From the NCBI GenBank assembly GCA_963701245.1, contig OY969576.1, forward strand, positions 310,001 through 374,000: a stretch of 64,000 bases of DNA. Direction: 5' to 3'. Position numbers and translations under genes: made by a program. The DNA comes from CAWCCP01 sp963701245. GTDB lineage: Bacteria > Patescibacteriota > Saccharimonadia > Saccharimonadales > UBA4665. The notes beneath the pieces were generated by a model. It made no database searches, was not told the DNA's origin, and worked only from the letters and a program-made list of their open reading frames with translations. Shown piece by piece: positions 25,658 through 35,360 of this stretch; position 1 is the stretch's first letter; each line of letters opens with the position of its first letter.

Positions 25658-27082
25658 CTATATGCTGAGTTGTTTGAGATAGAAAAGGATGGGATTTACC
25701 GATTCTCCTAGCTCACTGCGACTGCGCATTTGGGCTCGGTTCAAATCTATACGATTCATTTTCAGTATCGTCATCAGGCCATGCAATAAGTCGCGATCTC
25801 GACGGCGCTGTGGGTCATCAGTATTTGGAATCTCAGATCTGAAAAAAGCCGGATGCAAAGCCGCAATCAAGGCTAGTTTTTGAGTATCCGATAATGAAGT
25901 ATGTGGTTCATGGCTTTCGCGTCCATCAGCATTTCCTCGTCTCATAATCCCCTGAAGTCGCGACAAGCGAAATCTGCCGACGGCAAGCACCACTACTTCT
26001 CCGTTGCCGATTTGATTGATGAACTGTATCGCCTCTGCCTCACCCATAGCGCCAATACGCTGCATGGCTTCCTCTCGACCAATAATATCGACGGAGAGTG
26101 CGTCTACAAAATAGGGACGTTCGCTGGCTTCTTGTAAGGAGATGCTGCCTGTGGCAATGGCGTAGGCAGATGATATATCTATCCAGGACGGTAGCTCGAT
26201 ACCCGCGGTTCTATTGCGTGATTCATCATCAGTATAGAGTACGGTCATTTCTGGTTCGCTCCGCAAGTAGTAATCTTGTTGTTCGGGTATGATGGGGGGT
26301 CGGTAAGCGCAAATGTCTGGTGAATAAAACGGAGTTTCCATGCTTCCTTCCTTGACTGATGAAGGAACGAGACCATTTTTATAGGTACTATAAGTAGTTT
26401 CTTGCCACCGCCCATCTTTTATTTGGTATACCCGTACTTCCTGAATTACAGGCGTGGGTCTTCCGTCAGGGTCATTCACAATAGCACTTTTGATATAGCC
26501 GGTCCGTACACCTGCTTTGTTGTAGATATTTTGATGCATCGATGTCTGTACGCCATTTCTGGTGTAGGCATCGACAATAGTGGTATTTAGAAGACCGGTC
26601 TCGGAATCGTATACTAACGAGATAACATCCAGTTCGTCAGCTATTTCATCAGCGATATCGGGATTTTCATACTCGACAATAGCCATCTCACCGCAGTCAT
26701 CGCTAAGTATTTTTTGACTTACCACATAGGCGGCTCGCTCTATGTCATCTGGGCTTAGTGTCCTTGATCCGGAGACGCAGACGATACGTCCTAGCTCGTC
26801 GCGTTCCTCAAGCTCGTACTTTGTATCTGTAGTACTGTTTGTACCTTGGGCCACGAGTTCTCGTTCAAAAACTGGTGCCAGAACACTCACACCAATGGTG
26901 TCGCGTAATTGGAGCACTACGGTGGTTTCGCCTTGGAGTGAATATGACATTTCGCTACCGCATTTCGTACCGAGTGGGGTCCAGTAGTAGTCATGTAGTG
27001 TGGCATAACGGTCAGTGTAGAAAGGCATACCGGCTTGGATGATCGTCTCCGAAGTGCCACCAACCGGTAATTCCGAACTCAT
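25658..27082 (-). CDS. Hypothetical protein of 474 residues
   Basis: Not recognised. Acidic and soluble. The first 270 residues are beta-rich (TTVVLQLRDTIGVSVLAPVF, EVRVYQIKDGRWQETTYSTY); the last 150 are helical and basic (SRLQGIMRRGNADGR, QRRRDRDLLHGLMTILKMN). There is no signal peptide. It is divergent from the large orphan at 27162 with a shared 79-base promoter region and heads a unit with the 212-residue orphan. Confidence 0.75.
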   Translation of the reverse strand: MSSELPVGGTSETIIQAGMPFYTDRYATLHDYYWTPLGTKCGSEMSYSLQGETTVVLQLRDTIGVSVLAPVFERELVAQGTNSTTDTKYELEERDELGRIVCVSGSRTLSPDDIERAAYVVSQKILSDDCGEMAIVEYENPDIADEIADELDVISLVYDSETGLLNTTIVDAYTRNGVQTSMHQNIYNKAGVRTGYIKSAIVNDPDGRPTPVIQEVRVYQIKDGRWQETTYSTYKNGLVPSSVKEGSMETPFYSPDICAYRPPIIPEQQDYYLRSEPEMTVLYTDDESRNRTAGIELPSWIDISSAYAIATGSISLQEASERPYFVDALSVDIIGREEAMQRIGAMGEAEAIQFINQIGNGEVVVLAVGRFRLSRLQGIMRRGNADGRESHEPHTSLSDTQKLALIAALHPAFFRSEIPNTDDPQRRRDRDLLHGLMTILKMNRIDLNRAQMRSRSELGESVNPILFYLKQLSI

Positions 27083-27161
27083 AGATAGCTATTTAAACAA
27101 GATAACGGGTATACTACAATTATTTGCTGATTTGCAATATTTCTACTATTGTTAAATAACA

Positions 27162-29105
27162 ATGATAGAGGTGCCATCGCAACCTGGTAGTACTATGCCT
27201 GGACGTGAATTACTGGATGGAATGCTTCCCGAGACAGTCGAAGTTGGTTCGTCAGACCGCTTGGGATTACTGCAACTACTCGATGGTGCCATGACCGTGG
27301 CAGTGGAGCACGGTTCAAGTGAGCGCCAATGGTTACTAAATTTTGTCGGTCGAGCTGTGCAAAGGGGTGCCTCAGCCTTGGAGATGGAACGATCGAAACC
27401 AGCCGTTGACGCAGCGCTTCATGCGGTCTTTCCAGGCAATGGACTTATTCGACTGGAAGATTACGATATTCCTGGCCGTAAGTGGAAAAACAAGACCCTC
27501 TCAACCTATGTTGGCGCAGAATATGCGAGGGACTTAGTCTCACCTATAGACACTGGCGGCTGTGCCTATATTGTTGATCAGGCCGTTGAGCAATGGTTTG
27601 AATATTTTAGTGGTGCGCCGCTGAGTTCACGCGCAGATGGTTGGCAAGAGTCTGACAGTGATTGGCGCCACATGGCCAAACGTTTAAGACAACCGAACGC
27701 CGAACTCTTACGCAGTTTTGGTAGTGCCCTCGATGCTAAAATAACGAGAGAAAAAGAGCTGGTGCCTATTAAACGTGATGTCATTCAGTCACAGCAGACG
27801 CTCTTACCGTATGCGTTATTACAAATTGCGTATCGTGCCTACCTTGAGGGCAATCCGGATAAAGCAGAGACGTTTATAGAAGATTTTGCCACAGCATTAG
27901 GCGATAACGCGAATCAAGCTGAACTTTTAAGAGCGATGCCCTTTGAGTCGAAATCTGCTCGCCAAGCCTTTGGCGCAGCAGTGGCGGCCTACGACGAGTG
28001 CTGTCTCACCGGTAGTGATAAACATAGAGCTGCCTTTTTCACTAACTTGATTCAGCAAAGTATGGCTATGCATATGATTACGAATGCCCAAGCAGGTGCT
28101 GGATTTGGTCTGAATATCAAGTCGCTCTATGAGGGAGCCGTCGAAGTGACGGATGCTGTCATTGCAAACCTAGACTTTGAAGATGAGGTTATCACAAGTA
28201 TCTTTACGCAGTTTGGCAAAGAGTTCAGGGCGCAGTTTCCTGCCGGTGAAACGAAAATTGCTTCGCAGGCAGATACACGAGCAAAACTGCTGCGAATGCT
28301 CAATGGCATCATGGCACGCCGGACAGAGTTTTTGATTCAGTTGCAGGGAATCCAAATTGCCCGCGGATTGACAAGCGGATTGATAGATGAGAAGTTTTCA
28401 GTCACTGAACTCCATAAACTTGCCTCACTGGCAACCGAGAAACCACTCGGCGAACTTGCACAGCGTGTCGAAGAAGTAAATGAAATGTTTGAACTGTGGG
28501 AAGTGATGTGGCAAGTAGCACCACCGCATCACGGTCTATTAGGCTCTCGGGATGAGAGTACCCAGCCAGAAATTCCAAACCCGAAGTCGCGCGAAACGGA
28601 GGTAGAATTTGATGCAACCGAAGGTAACGCTAGATACGAATGGTTAAAAACCTACATGCGGATGTGGAATAGGGGCAGGTGTGTATTAGTACGCTCAAAA
28701 ATACCCAATCTGTTGCCCGAACAACAATATCATGTGGCGCTCTTTTCCGAAGACGGTCCGGACGGTGAAGTAATCTGGCATGGCATGGCCGACAATGTCG
28801 ATAACCAGCACATTGGCGAGCACGCTGTACTGGTTTGGAGGGCTGAAGCTGGATTTGATGAGTATGGCCGCCGAAAGTTCAACTGGGATAATGCCTATCG
28901 CTTACATAAAGACGAGATGAAGCTTATGCATATGTACCGGCTTTTGCATACCGATACTCTTAGAAATCGACTACTACAATTAGTTTTTTATAAGGATGGT
29001 TCGCAAATTCCTCCGTACTCTGCGGAAAACTATGCCGAAGTACTTCGGCGACAAGTGAAACGAAGAAATGCCGGTAATACCAATCAGCGTCAAGACGCGA
29101 CGTAA
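27162..29105 (+). CDS. Large hypothetical protein of 647 residues
   Basis: Not recognised. Soluble, largely helical through residue 460, then a more mixed C-terminal part (GRCVLVRSKIPNLLPEQQYH, GEVIWHGMADNVDNQHIGEH). No ATP-binding, nuclease or membrane motif is seen. TTAAAT is five bases before ATG 27162 and there is no Shine-Dalgarno. It is divergent from the 474-residue orphan, so the two may be co-regulated. Confidence 0.75.
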   Translation: MIEVPSQPGSTMPGRELLDGMLPETVEVGSSDRLGLLQLLDGAMTVAVEHGSSERQWLLNFVGRAVQRGASALEMERSKPAVDAALHAVFPGNGLIRLEDYDIPGRKWKNKTLSTYVGAEYARDLVSPIDTGGCAYIVDQAVEQWFEYFSGAPLSSRADGWQESDSDWRHMAKRLRQPNAELLRSFGSALDAKITREKELVPIKRDVIQSQQTLLPYALLQIAYRAYLEGNPDKAETFIEDFATALGDNANQAELLRAMPFESKSARQAFGAAVAAYDECCLTGSDKHRAAFFTNLIQQSMAMHMITNAQAGAGFGLNIKSLYEGAVEVTDAVIANLDFEDEVITSIFTQFGKEFRAQFPAGETKIASQADTRAKLLRMLNGIMARRTEFLIQLQGIQIARGLTSGLIDEKFSVTELHKLASLATEKPLGELAQRVEEVNEMFELWEVMWQVAPPHHGLLGSRDESTQPEIPNPKSRETEVEFDATEGNARYEWLKTYMRMWNRGRCVLVRSKIPNLLPEQQYHVALFSEDGPDGEVIWHGMADNVDNQHIGEHAVLVWRAEAGFDEYGRRKFNWDNAYRLHKDEMKLMHMYRLLHTDTLRNRLLQLVFYKDGSQIPPYSAENYAEVLRRQVKRRNAGNTNQRQDAT

Positions 29106-29119
29106 TTACTTGGCAATTA

Positions 29120-29332
29120 TTAATGCGATGAAGTCATGAGGATAACGGGCATCACAACTTCATCGCCAAATAAAAGACTTGAATAGAATGAAAAACGGTG
29201 ACTCGAGAAGACAGAACTAGTGTTTGTCAGGCGAGCCAGGATTTGAGCTACACAGTCTTGGACGATTACGAGTAGTAAATAAGCTATCACTGTAAGGTGA
29301 TTTGCGAAGCTCTTGCCAGTTTCCTTTTTCAT
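29120..29332 (-). CDS. Small membrane protein
   Basis: A 70-residue protein with one clear membrane segment near residues 12-33 (HLTVIAYLLLVIVQDCVAQI) and possibly a second hydrophobic stretch at the C-terminus. No family recognised. GGAGGG six bases upstream of ATG 29332 supports it as real. It lies 66 bases from the Crp/Fnr gene and converges on the large orphan. Confidence 0.6.
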   Translation of the reverse strand: MKKETGKSFANHLTVIAYLLLVIVQDCVAQILARLTNTSSVFSSHRFSFYSSLLFGDEVVMPVILMTSSH

Positions 29333-29398
29333 ATTCCCTCCTATTCTATGAAAGAAGATGGCATTTACTTACGTGATTGTAGTCACTGGCTCAAGATG

Positions 29399-30142
29399 CT
29401 ATGACAGAGTAGCCGACTTATTATCCCCATAGAGGGACTCTAGATAGGTCCAGTCACTGCGGACTGGATCATGGAGCGCAGCAATCAAACCAGATAAATC
29501 GATGATTTTTATTGACTGGTTACTATAGCTAATGAAGCTTTTGGTCGATAACTTTTTCATTTCTCGACTGACGCTTTCTCGAGCCATGTTGATTGAAAGA
29601 CCAATCTGGTTGTGGCTAATTCTTGGTCGAATTAATATGGCACCATTCTGTTTTATGCCAAACCGTTCGGCAAGGTATAAGATACGACAAATGAGCTTGT
29701 CTGAGGCATAACGGTGACTTAAATTATCAACCCGGCCAAACACATGGACGGCTTGCAAGATGGACGTCTCCAGTAAGCCGATAGCCAGGGCACTATTTTG
29801 GTTTAAGGCATTTTTTAAGGCAGTTGTTTTTATGCTGTAGACCGTTAAGCTAGTGAGCGGGATGTAGGCTAAATCATTACGGATTGTGGTTACTAGTTGG
29901 TATAGACCGATCACTTCCCCGGGACCGTAAATATAGTGAGCGATATTAGATAAGGATTTGCTGTTCTCTATTGCTAAGTAGCCTTTTTGCAAATAGAGCA
30001 TACTACCAACTAGGGCAGACGGACTGACGTGTTGACCTTTTGCGTACTGCTGACGCATACCATGTGAGGTAATGTGGTCTTGCAGTTGTAGTAATTCTTG
30101 ACTTTGCATCGGCATAATATTGAAATAATATTGTACTTTCAT
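29399..30142 (-). CDS. Crp/Fnr-family transcriptional regulator
   Basis: An N-terminal cyclic-nucleotide-binding-type barrel (GSMLYLQKGYLAI, HYIYGPGEVIGLY) is followed by a dimer helix and a winged-helix domain (RISHNQIGLSINMARESVSREMKK) with the Crp-type recognition helix. No Cys cluster is present. The start may be ATG 30142 or ATG 30115; the second has TATTAT nine bases upstream. The effector is unknown. It differs clearly from the first Crp/Fnr protein at 8251. Confidence 0.88.
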   Translation of the reverse strand: MKVQYYFNIMPMQSQELLQLQDHITSHGMRQQYAKGQHVSPSALVGSMLYLQKGYLAIENSKSLSNIAHYIYGPGEVIGLYQLVTTIRNDLAYIPLTSLTVYSIKTTALKNALNQNSALAIGLLETSILQAVHVFGRVDNLSHRYASDKLICRILYLAERFGIKQNGAILIRPRISHNQIGLSINMARESVSREMKKLSTKSFISYSNQSIKIIDLSGLIAALHDPVRSDWTYLESLYGDNKSATLS

Positions 30143-30280
30143 GGAGGTATCTGTGTAAGTTGAAAAGATTACACTTGGAGTATCTAATCGAAAATTTTAT
30201 TCGAAATGCTGAAATAGTGACCTCAGTTATGGTCAAGCTTTTGGTTATTTATTAGAATTTACTACTATTTATCGAAAAGA

Positions 30281-31390
30281 TCAGATTAGTATCTTTTCGG
30301 TAGTATATTTTTGTATTATGTCATCTCGTATGTCATAACCTAATCCAGCTGATGTCGGTACGTCAATATAACCATTTTGATCAACCTTATAACTAGGCTC
30401 AATGAGGTCTTCGGCAAAATAAAACTGGCTAGGAGACATGTCTGCGGGATATATGAAATTAGAATTTGAAGCCAATGCTATATTAAAAGCTCTACCTATC
30501 CCCGTTTCAAACATTCCCCCACACCAAACACCTATTCCGTGCTCTGCAGCGTAGTCATGCAATTTTAAACTCTCTAGTATACCTCCAACTCGAATTGGCT
30601 TTATATTTAGAAATCTGATTGCACCGAGAGATAGGGCAGCTTTCAGATCTTGTAAACTGTTCACACTTTCATCCAAACATATAGCAGTGGTAATTATTTT
30701 TTGTAATTTGGCATGGTCTGATACACTCTGAGCTGCAAAAGGTTGTTCGATCATTGACAGGTTGAAACCATCGAGTACCAGAAATATGTTTTGGTGTTCA
30801 GCAAAGTTATAGGCGGCATTCGCGTCGACTAACATATCGATATCTGGCCATTTGTGACGTACAGCTTTGACAACCTCAATATCCCACCCTGGTTTGATCT
30901 TGATTTTAATTCGTTGAAATCCTTGGCTCAATCGAAGCTCTATTTCATTTAATGTTTCTTTGATTGTGTGTTTAATCCCGATGCTCTCTCCAACGGCAAT
31001 CTTATCTCTGGTCCCACCAAACAATTCGCTGAGTGATTTGTTCTGATATTGCGATAAAAGATGCCAAAATGCGAACTCGACTCCAGCTTTGGCGGTAAAG
31101 TGTCCGGCAATCTCGCTCAATGATGCTACAAAGTCGTCAGCAGCAGTAAAATCTTTGTTGATAATTTTAGGTGCTATTAAGTTTTTTAATGTCTCTATAG
31201 CGCTATCGTTGGTTTCGTCGCCAAATCCAAGGTAATTTAGTGAACTTGCTTCACCATAACCAATGAGGCCATCTTCGGTATGCAATTTTGCAAGGATTGT
31301 TTCTTTACACGTTATATTACCGGAACTTAATACGAACCCATGTAGCATCGGTATGATAAGTTTGCGTATCTCTATGCTGCGAATCCGCAT
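30281..31390 (-). CDS. Enolase-superfamily enzyme: o-succinylbenzoate synthase / N-acylamino acid racemase type
   Basis: TIM-barrel enzyme of the muconate-lactonizing subgroup. Catalytic elements are all visible: the Lys pair K162/K164 in IKIKIKPGWD, metal ligands D189 (LVDANAAY), E215 (MIEQPF) and D240 (CLDES), and K264 (NIKPIRVGG), followed by GGMFETGIGRA. This set fits o-succinylbenzoate synthases that also act as N-succinylamino acid racemases. No other menaquinone gene is near, so racemase activity or a peptide-recycling role is as likely. Codon use is more AT-rich than in the neighbours, which suggests transfer. It stands alone. Confidence 0.9.
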   Translation of the reverse strand: MRIRSIEIRKLIIPMLHGFVLSSGNITCKETILAKLHTEDGLIGYGEASSLNYLGFGDETNDSAIETLKNLIAPKIINKDFTAADDFVASLSEIAGHFTAKAGVEFAFWHLLSQYQNKSLSELFGGTRDKIAVGESIGIKHTIKETLNEIELRLSQGFQRIKIKIKPGWDIEVVKAVRHKWPDIDMLVDANAAYNFAEHQNIFLVLDGFNLSMIEQPFAAQSVSDHAKLQKIITTAICLDESVNSLQDLKAALSLGAIRFLNIKPIRVGGILESLKLHDYAAEHGIGVWCGGMFETGIGRAFNIALASNSNFIYPADMSPSQFYFAEDLIEPSYKVDQNGYIDVPTSAGLGYDIRDDIIQKYTTEKILI

Positions 31391-31499
31391 TTTTTACTTA
31401 CTCCCACACTGAAGAAATAATGCAATACCTGTAACTATATCAGCAGATTTGGCTCTCATGAAGTTAGTTTTTATACGTTATAGTTATACATTCATTTCG

Positions 31500-33446
31500 T
31501 CAAGGATCACTATCTTCATCTTCTGCATACCTATTCATTAACTCTTCTGGGCTTTCTTGGACATCTGCTTGAGGATCAGTAGTCTCTACTGTAGTGTCAT
31601 CGAGTGCCTTTCTTATCTCAGTTATCTCCGTAAGGGTATTAGTACCAGGATTTACGACAAATTTAATGTGAACTCCATGTCCCATATGTTCGATTAGTCT
31701 CTCGTTTGGCAAAGTTAGAGAAACTATTAAGGCGAGTCCTCTTCCCGTATCTTCTGGTAGCCCGGATTCATCTTTCGGAGCCTTTGGATCCCTTGATTTA
31801 CCTGCGCCCAGTCTTTGTAGCACATCATAGTTATAGGGCTGGAGGTGAAATGCAAAGCCATCGAAAGTACTTTGTTTTACCGGTGCAAAGCAGTAATAAT
31901 CGATCACTAGATTGTTTGTAGCTGTATCATGGCTAACATTAAAGAACCGAGCATCACCATCGTCAACATGTTCAAAATAGTTAGAAAATAATTCAGATTG
32001 TATCTGTGCTGCGCTATAACCTGCCTCGTCTAGACCTATCAGATCTTTTCGGTGCTCAGATAGATCGATCAGATCTTTTCGGAGCTCAGATGTCGGATGT
32101 CTGCCGGCAAAGCGTTCAGGATCTCTTATTGCTTCTCTAGTATCGTGAAAATCCCATCTGCCAACGGGCGTTCCCTGAGGAGCTAAATCAGGCCTTCCGA
32201 TAGCCGCAAGGCGCTCCTCCAGAGTTAAATCTCTAATACCATCATATAATTCTTCGGTAGTTTTGAATTTACGTATAGCATCTCGTTCAGCATCGTCCAT
32301 AGCTTCTGCGGATTGTCTTTCGGTATCTATGTCCGTATCCACAGAATCTTTATATTGCTTAGCTAATCCGTCGGCTAATGCCTGAGCGCTTATTAAGCGA
32401 TCCTCAGCGGCCGTAACTTTTTCTATACGTGCAGTAGCGCTATCCTCCTCTCCATCCCCCGTACCCTCGCCATGATCCCCACCATGATCATTGCCATCAT
32501 GGCCTCCACCCTCACCACTACCACCAGCTTCAGTAGTTTCGTCTGTACTGTGTTCAGTGTCTAGGTCAGCGTTGCCTCCTGCATCTGCATCAGTCTCTGC
32601 TGTTCCTGTGTCTACATCAGGACTGTCAGGTTGTTCTGGATTCTCATCACTATTCCCAGGAGTATCACTGTCTACTTCAGCTGAAGGAGTCCTAGGAGGA
32701 GCAGGAGCTACTGGTTCTATGGTTTCAGTAGCAGGACTATCGTCCTGGTCATTGTTCTTGGTAGTCTTAGATCCTGAGTCAGTATGCTTTTCATGAGTAG
32801 CAGTATCATCATCAGACTCAGCACTGTCGTTCTTAGTCCCACTGTCATCATCTTGTGTGTCTGCTTTGTCCACGTTGTCTGCTTCGTCTGTTTCCTCAGC
32901 CTTTGGCTTTGGTTTGGCAGCAGGCGGCTCTGGCTTTGTCTCAGTACTATGATCTTCTGGTACTGCAGGACTGTCATCATGACGAACACGTACAGTCACA
33001 TCAAGATCCTCATTCCCACGTACCTCATGCTGACGTTCTGCAGCAAGAGCCTCTTCGATAGCTTGCGCAGCAGCATGCTGGGCAGCAAGCAGTGCTGCTG
33101 CTTCTTTCTGTGCTGCTTCATCATCAGGTTCAGTATCATCTGAGCGTTCAGTGTCTGCAGTGTGTGTCAGAGCACTATCTTGTTCATTCACTGTAGGTGG
33201 TTCTGGTACTACTGGTTCTGAGAGTTCAGAAGAAGGAACTACAGTAGGATCAGCACTATCGTGCTGATCTATAGGTTCATCGTTTTCGTGGTCTTGGGTT
33301 TCGGGCATGGGAATTAAGCTCTGTCGAGTTGTTGGACTTTGATCAGGTAGTACATACGTCATAGGCATGACGTATACGTTTTCACCGCCTTGTAGTAGAT
33401 ACCTTTGACCATGCGAAGGTGGCAAAGGAGTCAAAACTGTGTTCAT
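31500..33446 (-). CDS. Long acidic disordered protein with C-terminal RsbW-like GHKL ATPase domain
   Basis: 648 residues from ATG 33446, chosen because AAGGGG lies about ten bases upstream. Residues 30-330 are extremely rich in Asp, Glu, Ser, Thr and Pro and should be disordered. From about residue 485 the sequence follows the anti-sigma/serine-kinase pattern: N-box QSELFSNYFEH, a strand NLVIDYYCFAP in place of the G1 box, then G2 box LPEDTGRGLALI near 568 and a final GHGVHIKFVV. The usual Asp-x-Gly of the G1 box is absent, so ATP binding may be impaired. RsbW homologues control sigma factors by partner switching; that role here is inference. Confidence 0.72.
   Translation of the reverse strand: MNTVLTPLPPSHGQRYLLQGGENVYVMPMTYVLPDQSPTTRQSLIPMPETQDHENDEPIDQHDSADPTVVPSSELSEPVVPEPPTVNEQDSALTHTADTERSDDTEPDDEAAQKEAAALLAAQHAAAQAIEEALAAERQHEVRGNEDLDVTVRVRHDDSPAVPEDHSTETKPEPPAAKPKPKAEETDEADNVDKADTQDDDSGTKNDSAESDDDTATHEKHTDSGSKTTKNNDQDDSPATETIEPVAPAPPRTPSAEVDSDTPGNSDENPEQPDSPDVDTGTAETDADAGGNADLDTEHSTDETTEAGGSGEGGGHDGNDHGGDHGEGTGDGEEDSATARIEKVTAAEDRLISAQALADGLAKQYKDSVDTDIDTERQSAEAMDDAERDAIRKFKTTEELYDGIRDLTLEERLAAIGRPDLAPQGTPVGRWDFHDTREAIRDPERFAGRHPTSELRKDLIDLSEHRKDLIGLDEAGYSAAQIQSELFSNYFEHVDDGDARFFNVSHDTATNNLVIDYYCFAPVKQSTFDGFAFHLQPYNYDVLQRLGAGKSRDPKAPKDESGLPEDTGRGLALIVSLTLPNERLIEHMGHGVHIKFVVNPGTNTLTEITEIRKALDDTTVETTDPQADVQESPEELMNRYAEDEDSDP
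32038..32097. repeat. Tandem 30-bp duplication inside the RsbW-like gene
   Basis: ATCAGATCTTTTCGG begins two adjacent copies at 32038-32067 and 32068-32097 that differ at a few bases. The repeat is in frame and encodes RKDLIDLSEH then RKDLIGLDEA, so it lengthens a predicted helix just before the ATPase-like domain. Confidence 0.8.
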
Positions 33447-33495
33447 GACTTTTATCCCCTTGGCTCTTCGAAAAACTCGCAGAGTTATTAATATA

Positions 33496-33524
33496 TTAAT
33501 ATCACAAAGAAATAGAAAAGTCAA
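33496..33524 (-). promoter_or_regulatory. Sigma-70-type promoter of the RsbW-like gene
   Basis: On the minus strand TTGACT (33524-33519) and TATTAA (33501-33496) are separated by 17 bases, 50 bases upstream of ATG 33446. The gene also has a Shine-Dalgarno sequence, so it belongs to the leadered class. About 270 bases further upstream hold no gene. Confidence 0.6.
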
Positions 33525-33792
33525 CGCGCGCGAAGTAGTTATAACTCATTAGTCGCGGCAAAACTTATTGTGAGTAGCCTACTTTAGTAACACGAGTATC
33601 TAAATGTACGTCAACACAAATTAACATTAGTAATTTGCGACCCACATGTATTACGACGTCTAACATACTACACTTTGTAAAAAAGTAGCAATATAAAAAT
33701 GGACGAGTGATACTATAGCTAATTCAATGGTATTCTGCTCTTAAAGAAAACCGTAACAAGTTAATTAGTTAGAATCCAAGAAGAGAGTTCCC

Positions 33793-35076
33793 TTAAAACG
33801 ACAGTCGATGTCCTCTTACTGTGGTGTTGCTTCGATAGGCACGGACAATTTTATAGAGCAGACTGAAGTTAAGTGGTGGCTGCGGATAAGAATCCGGATA
33901 GGTGTAACTGTGAGCTCCTTCTCTAGTGATGGCATCACCAGCATAGAAATTACCGACTTGAAGTGCTTGATCCGCAGAGAGACCGTGTTTTAAAGCCCAC
34001 ATGACGGCGTGGTGCATGGCATCACCAGCGCCTCCTGTATCATGTACATACTTTCGAGGCACCCAGGGCTCTTTTCTATATGCCACATCGCCATTTTGTA
34101 CCAGATACACGCCCAGTCGCCCTAATGTACAGAGTATATTCTGGCCGTAGCTTTCCGCAGCCATTAAGGCTAAGCGTTTAGAATTCTCGGCACTGTCGTC
34201 ATTGTCACCGAATAGTTTTCCGAGTTCAGTGTTATTAAGGGCTAATAGAAATGGTTTGAAGTTGTCGGCGAGCTCTGCGAGCTTTTTAGGATGGTCATCA
34301 AATTCCGAGCCACCGGGATTCCATGAAAAATCAATGCCCTGTTCAGCAATAATTTGAAATAGCCGATGTGCAAGTATTGGTTTTTTGAGGGACGACACTG
34401 ACGCGTAATCTGGTCTACGCGAATTCTGCTCCTCAGTCGATCCGGATTCAGCGAGAGCTTCACGAATAAGCGCATCGCTCAATATTCCGTCAAGGTCTGA
34501 ACCATTGCGAATATGCCATTCGCGGTCACTTTGTGGCATTCGAGAATTTATACCAACCCCGACATTAAAGCCTTCGACATCAATTGGGAATACCCGCATC
34601 CCAGTTCGTACTAAATGTTCACGGACCGTCGCGCTGACAGGATCTTTTGTGCCAAGGGCTGTCAAATAGGTTACGTGTTCTCCCAAACGGCTATACAGCG
34701 CAGCGCCATTTACACCGCCACCTCCCACATGGAAATCGCCGATGGTTTCCACTGACAATGCTTGGTTTGGAGCTAAACTTGCGTCGTTAGTTCCGTTAAT
34801 TCTTGAACTTGTCGGATCAACGAGGGACGCTAGATTGGGTTCGATGCCATTTGTCCGCAAGCCAGTAAGTACTCCGGATAGGTAATCGTGTACGTCATCG
34901 GAGTTCAATTCATGTAAGTGTAGTGCAAGTGCCGTACTATAAACATATTCGGCTTCAAGATCCCACCGAGATTTATTGCCAGCACGATATTCCGATTGAA
35001 TTACGCCACTTGGCTGATAATAATCGAGTGTTGATCTCCCAACGACCAAGACGTTTTGCGGGGCTTCTAGAGACAT
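33793..35076 (-). CDS. PfkB-family sugar/nucleoside kinase
   Basis: Ribokinase-like fold. Seen are the N-terminal strand VLVVGRSTLDYY, the substrate-side Gly-Gly stretch FHVGGGGVNGAALYSRLGEHV near residue 115-135, and the C-terminal signature HDTGGAGDAMHHAVMWAL near 345 with catalytic Asp 352 and the anion hole GAGD. At 427 residues it is about 100 longer than usual, with an extra stretch near residues 45-105. Phosphorylates a sugar or nucleoside in the cytosol; the substrate is unknown. TACAAT lies 15 bases before ATG 35076. Confidence 0.88.
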   Translation of the reverse strand: MSLEAPQNVLVVGRSTLDYYQPSGVIQSEYRAGNKSRWDLEAEYVYSTALALHLHELNSDDVHDYLSGVLTGLRTNGIEPNLASLVDPTSSRINGTNDASLAPNQALSVETIGDFHVGGGGVNGAALYSRLGEHVTYLTALGTKDPVSATVREHLVRTGMRVFPIDVEGFNVGVGINSRMPQSDREWHIRNGSDLDGILSDALIREALAESGSTEEQNSRRPDYASVSSLKKPILAHRLFQIIAEQGIDFSWNPGGSEFDDHPKKLAELADNFKPFLLALNNTELGKLFGDNDDSAENSKRLALMAAESYGQNILCTLGRLGVYLVQNGDVAYRKEPWVPRKYVHDTGGAGDAMHHAVMWALKHGLSADQALQVGNFYAGDAITREGAHSYTYPDSYPQPPLNFSLLYKIVRAYRSNTTVRGHRLSF

Positions 35077-35360
35077 AGCAGAGCCAGTTTATTGTAAGTT
35101 CGTTGACACATAGTAAGACAGCTACTTTTTTGTCCGCATGAAAGCTCCGGCAGCTAATCGTCGGCGAAGCGTTCGAGGCGCACCTATTAATTAGTAATTA
35201 TTATGTACTTTTTTCTTAATAATTCAATTACTATTTTTTAAGTGACTGATTTTCCTGAAAATCACTGGGTCTGATTCAGAACGTGAAAGTGAAGAATCGT
35301 ATACAAAAATCTGCTATTTACTGCCTCTTTGCATAGTATCGTTCTGTTTTCGCGCAGGTA

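Noticed and set aside
32490..33140. Plus-strand Ser/Cys/Leu-rich ORFs as secreted proteins
   Set aside because: They are antisense to the Asp/Glu/Ser-rich part of the 31500-33446 gene, which has a promoter and ribosome binding site.
35247..35264. Hairpin TGATTTTC/GAAAATCA as a terminator
   Set aside because: No T-run follows on either strand and the stem is AT-rich.
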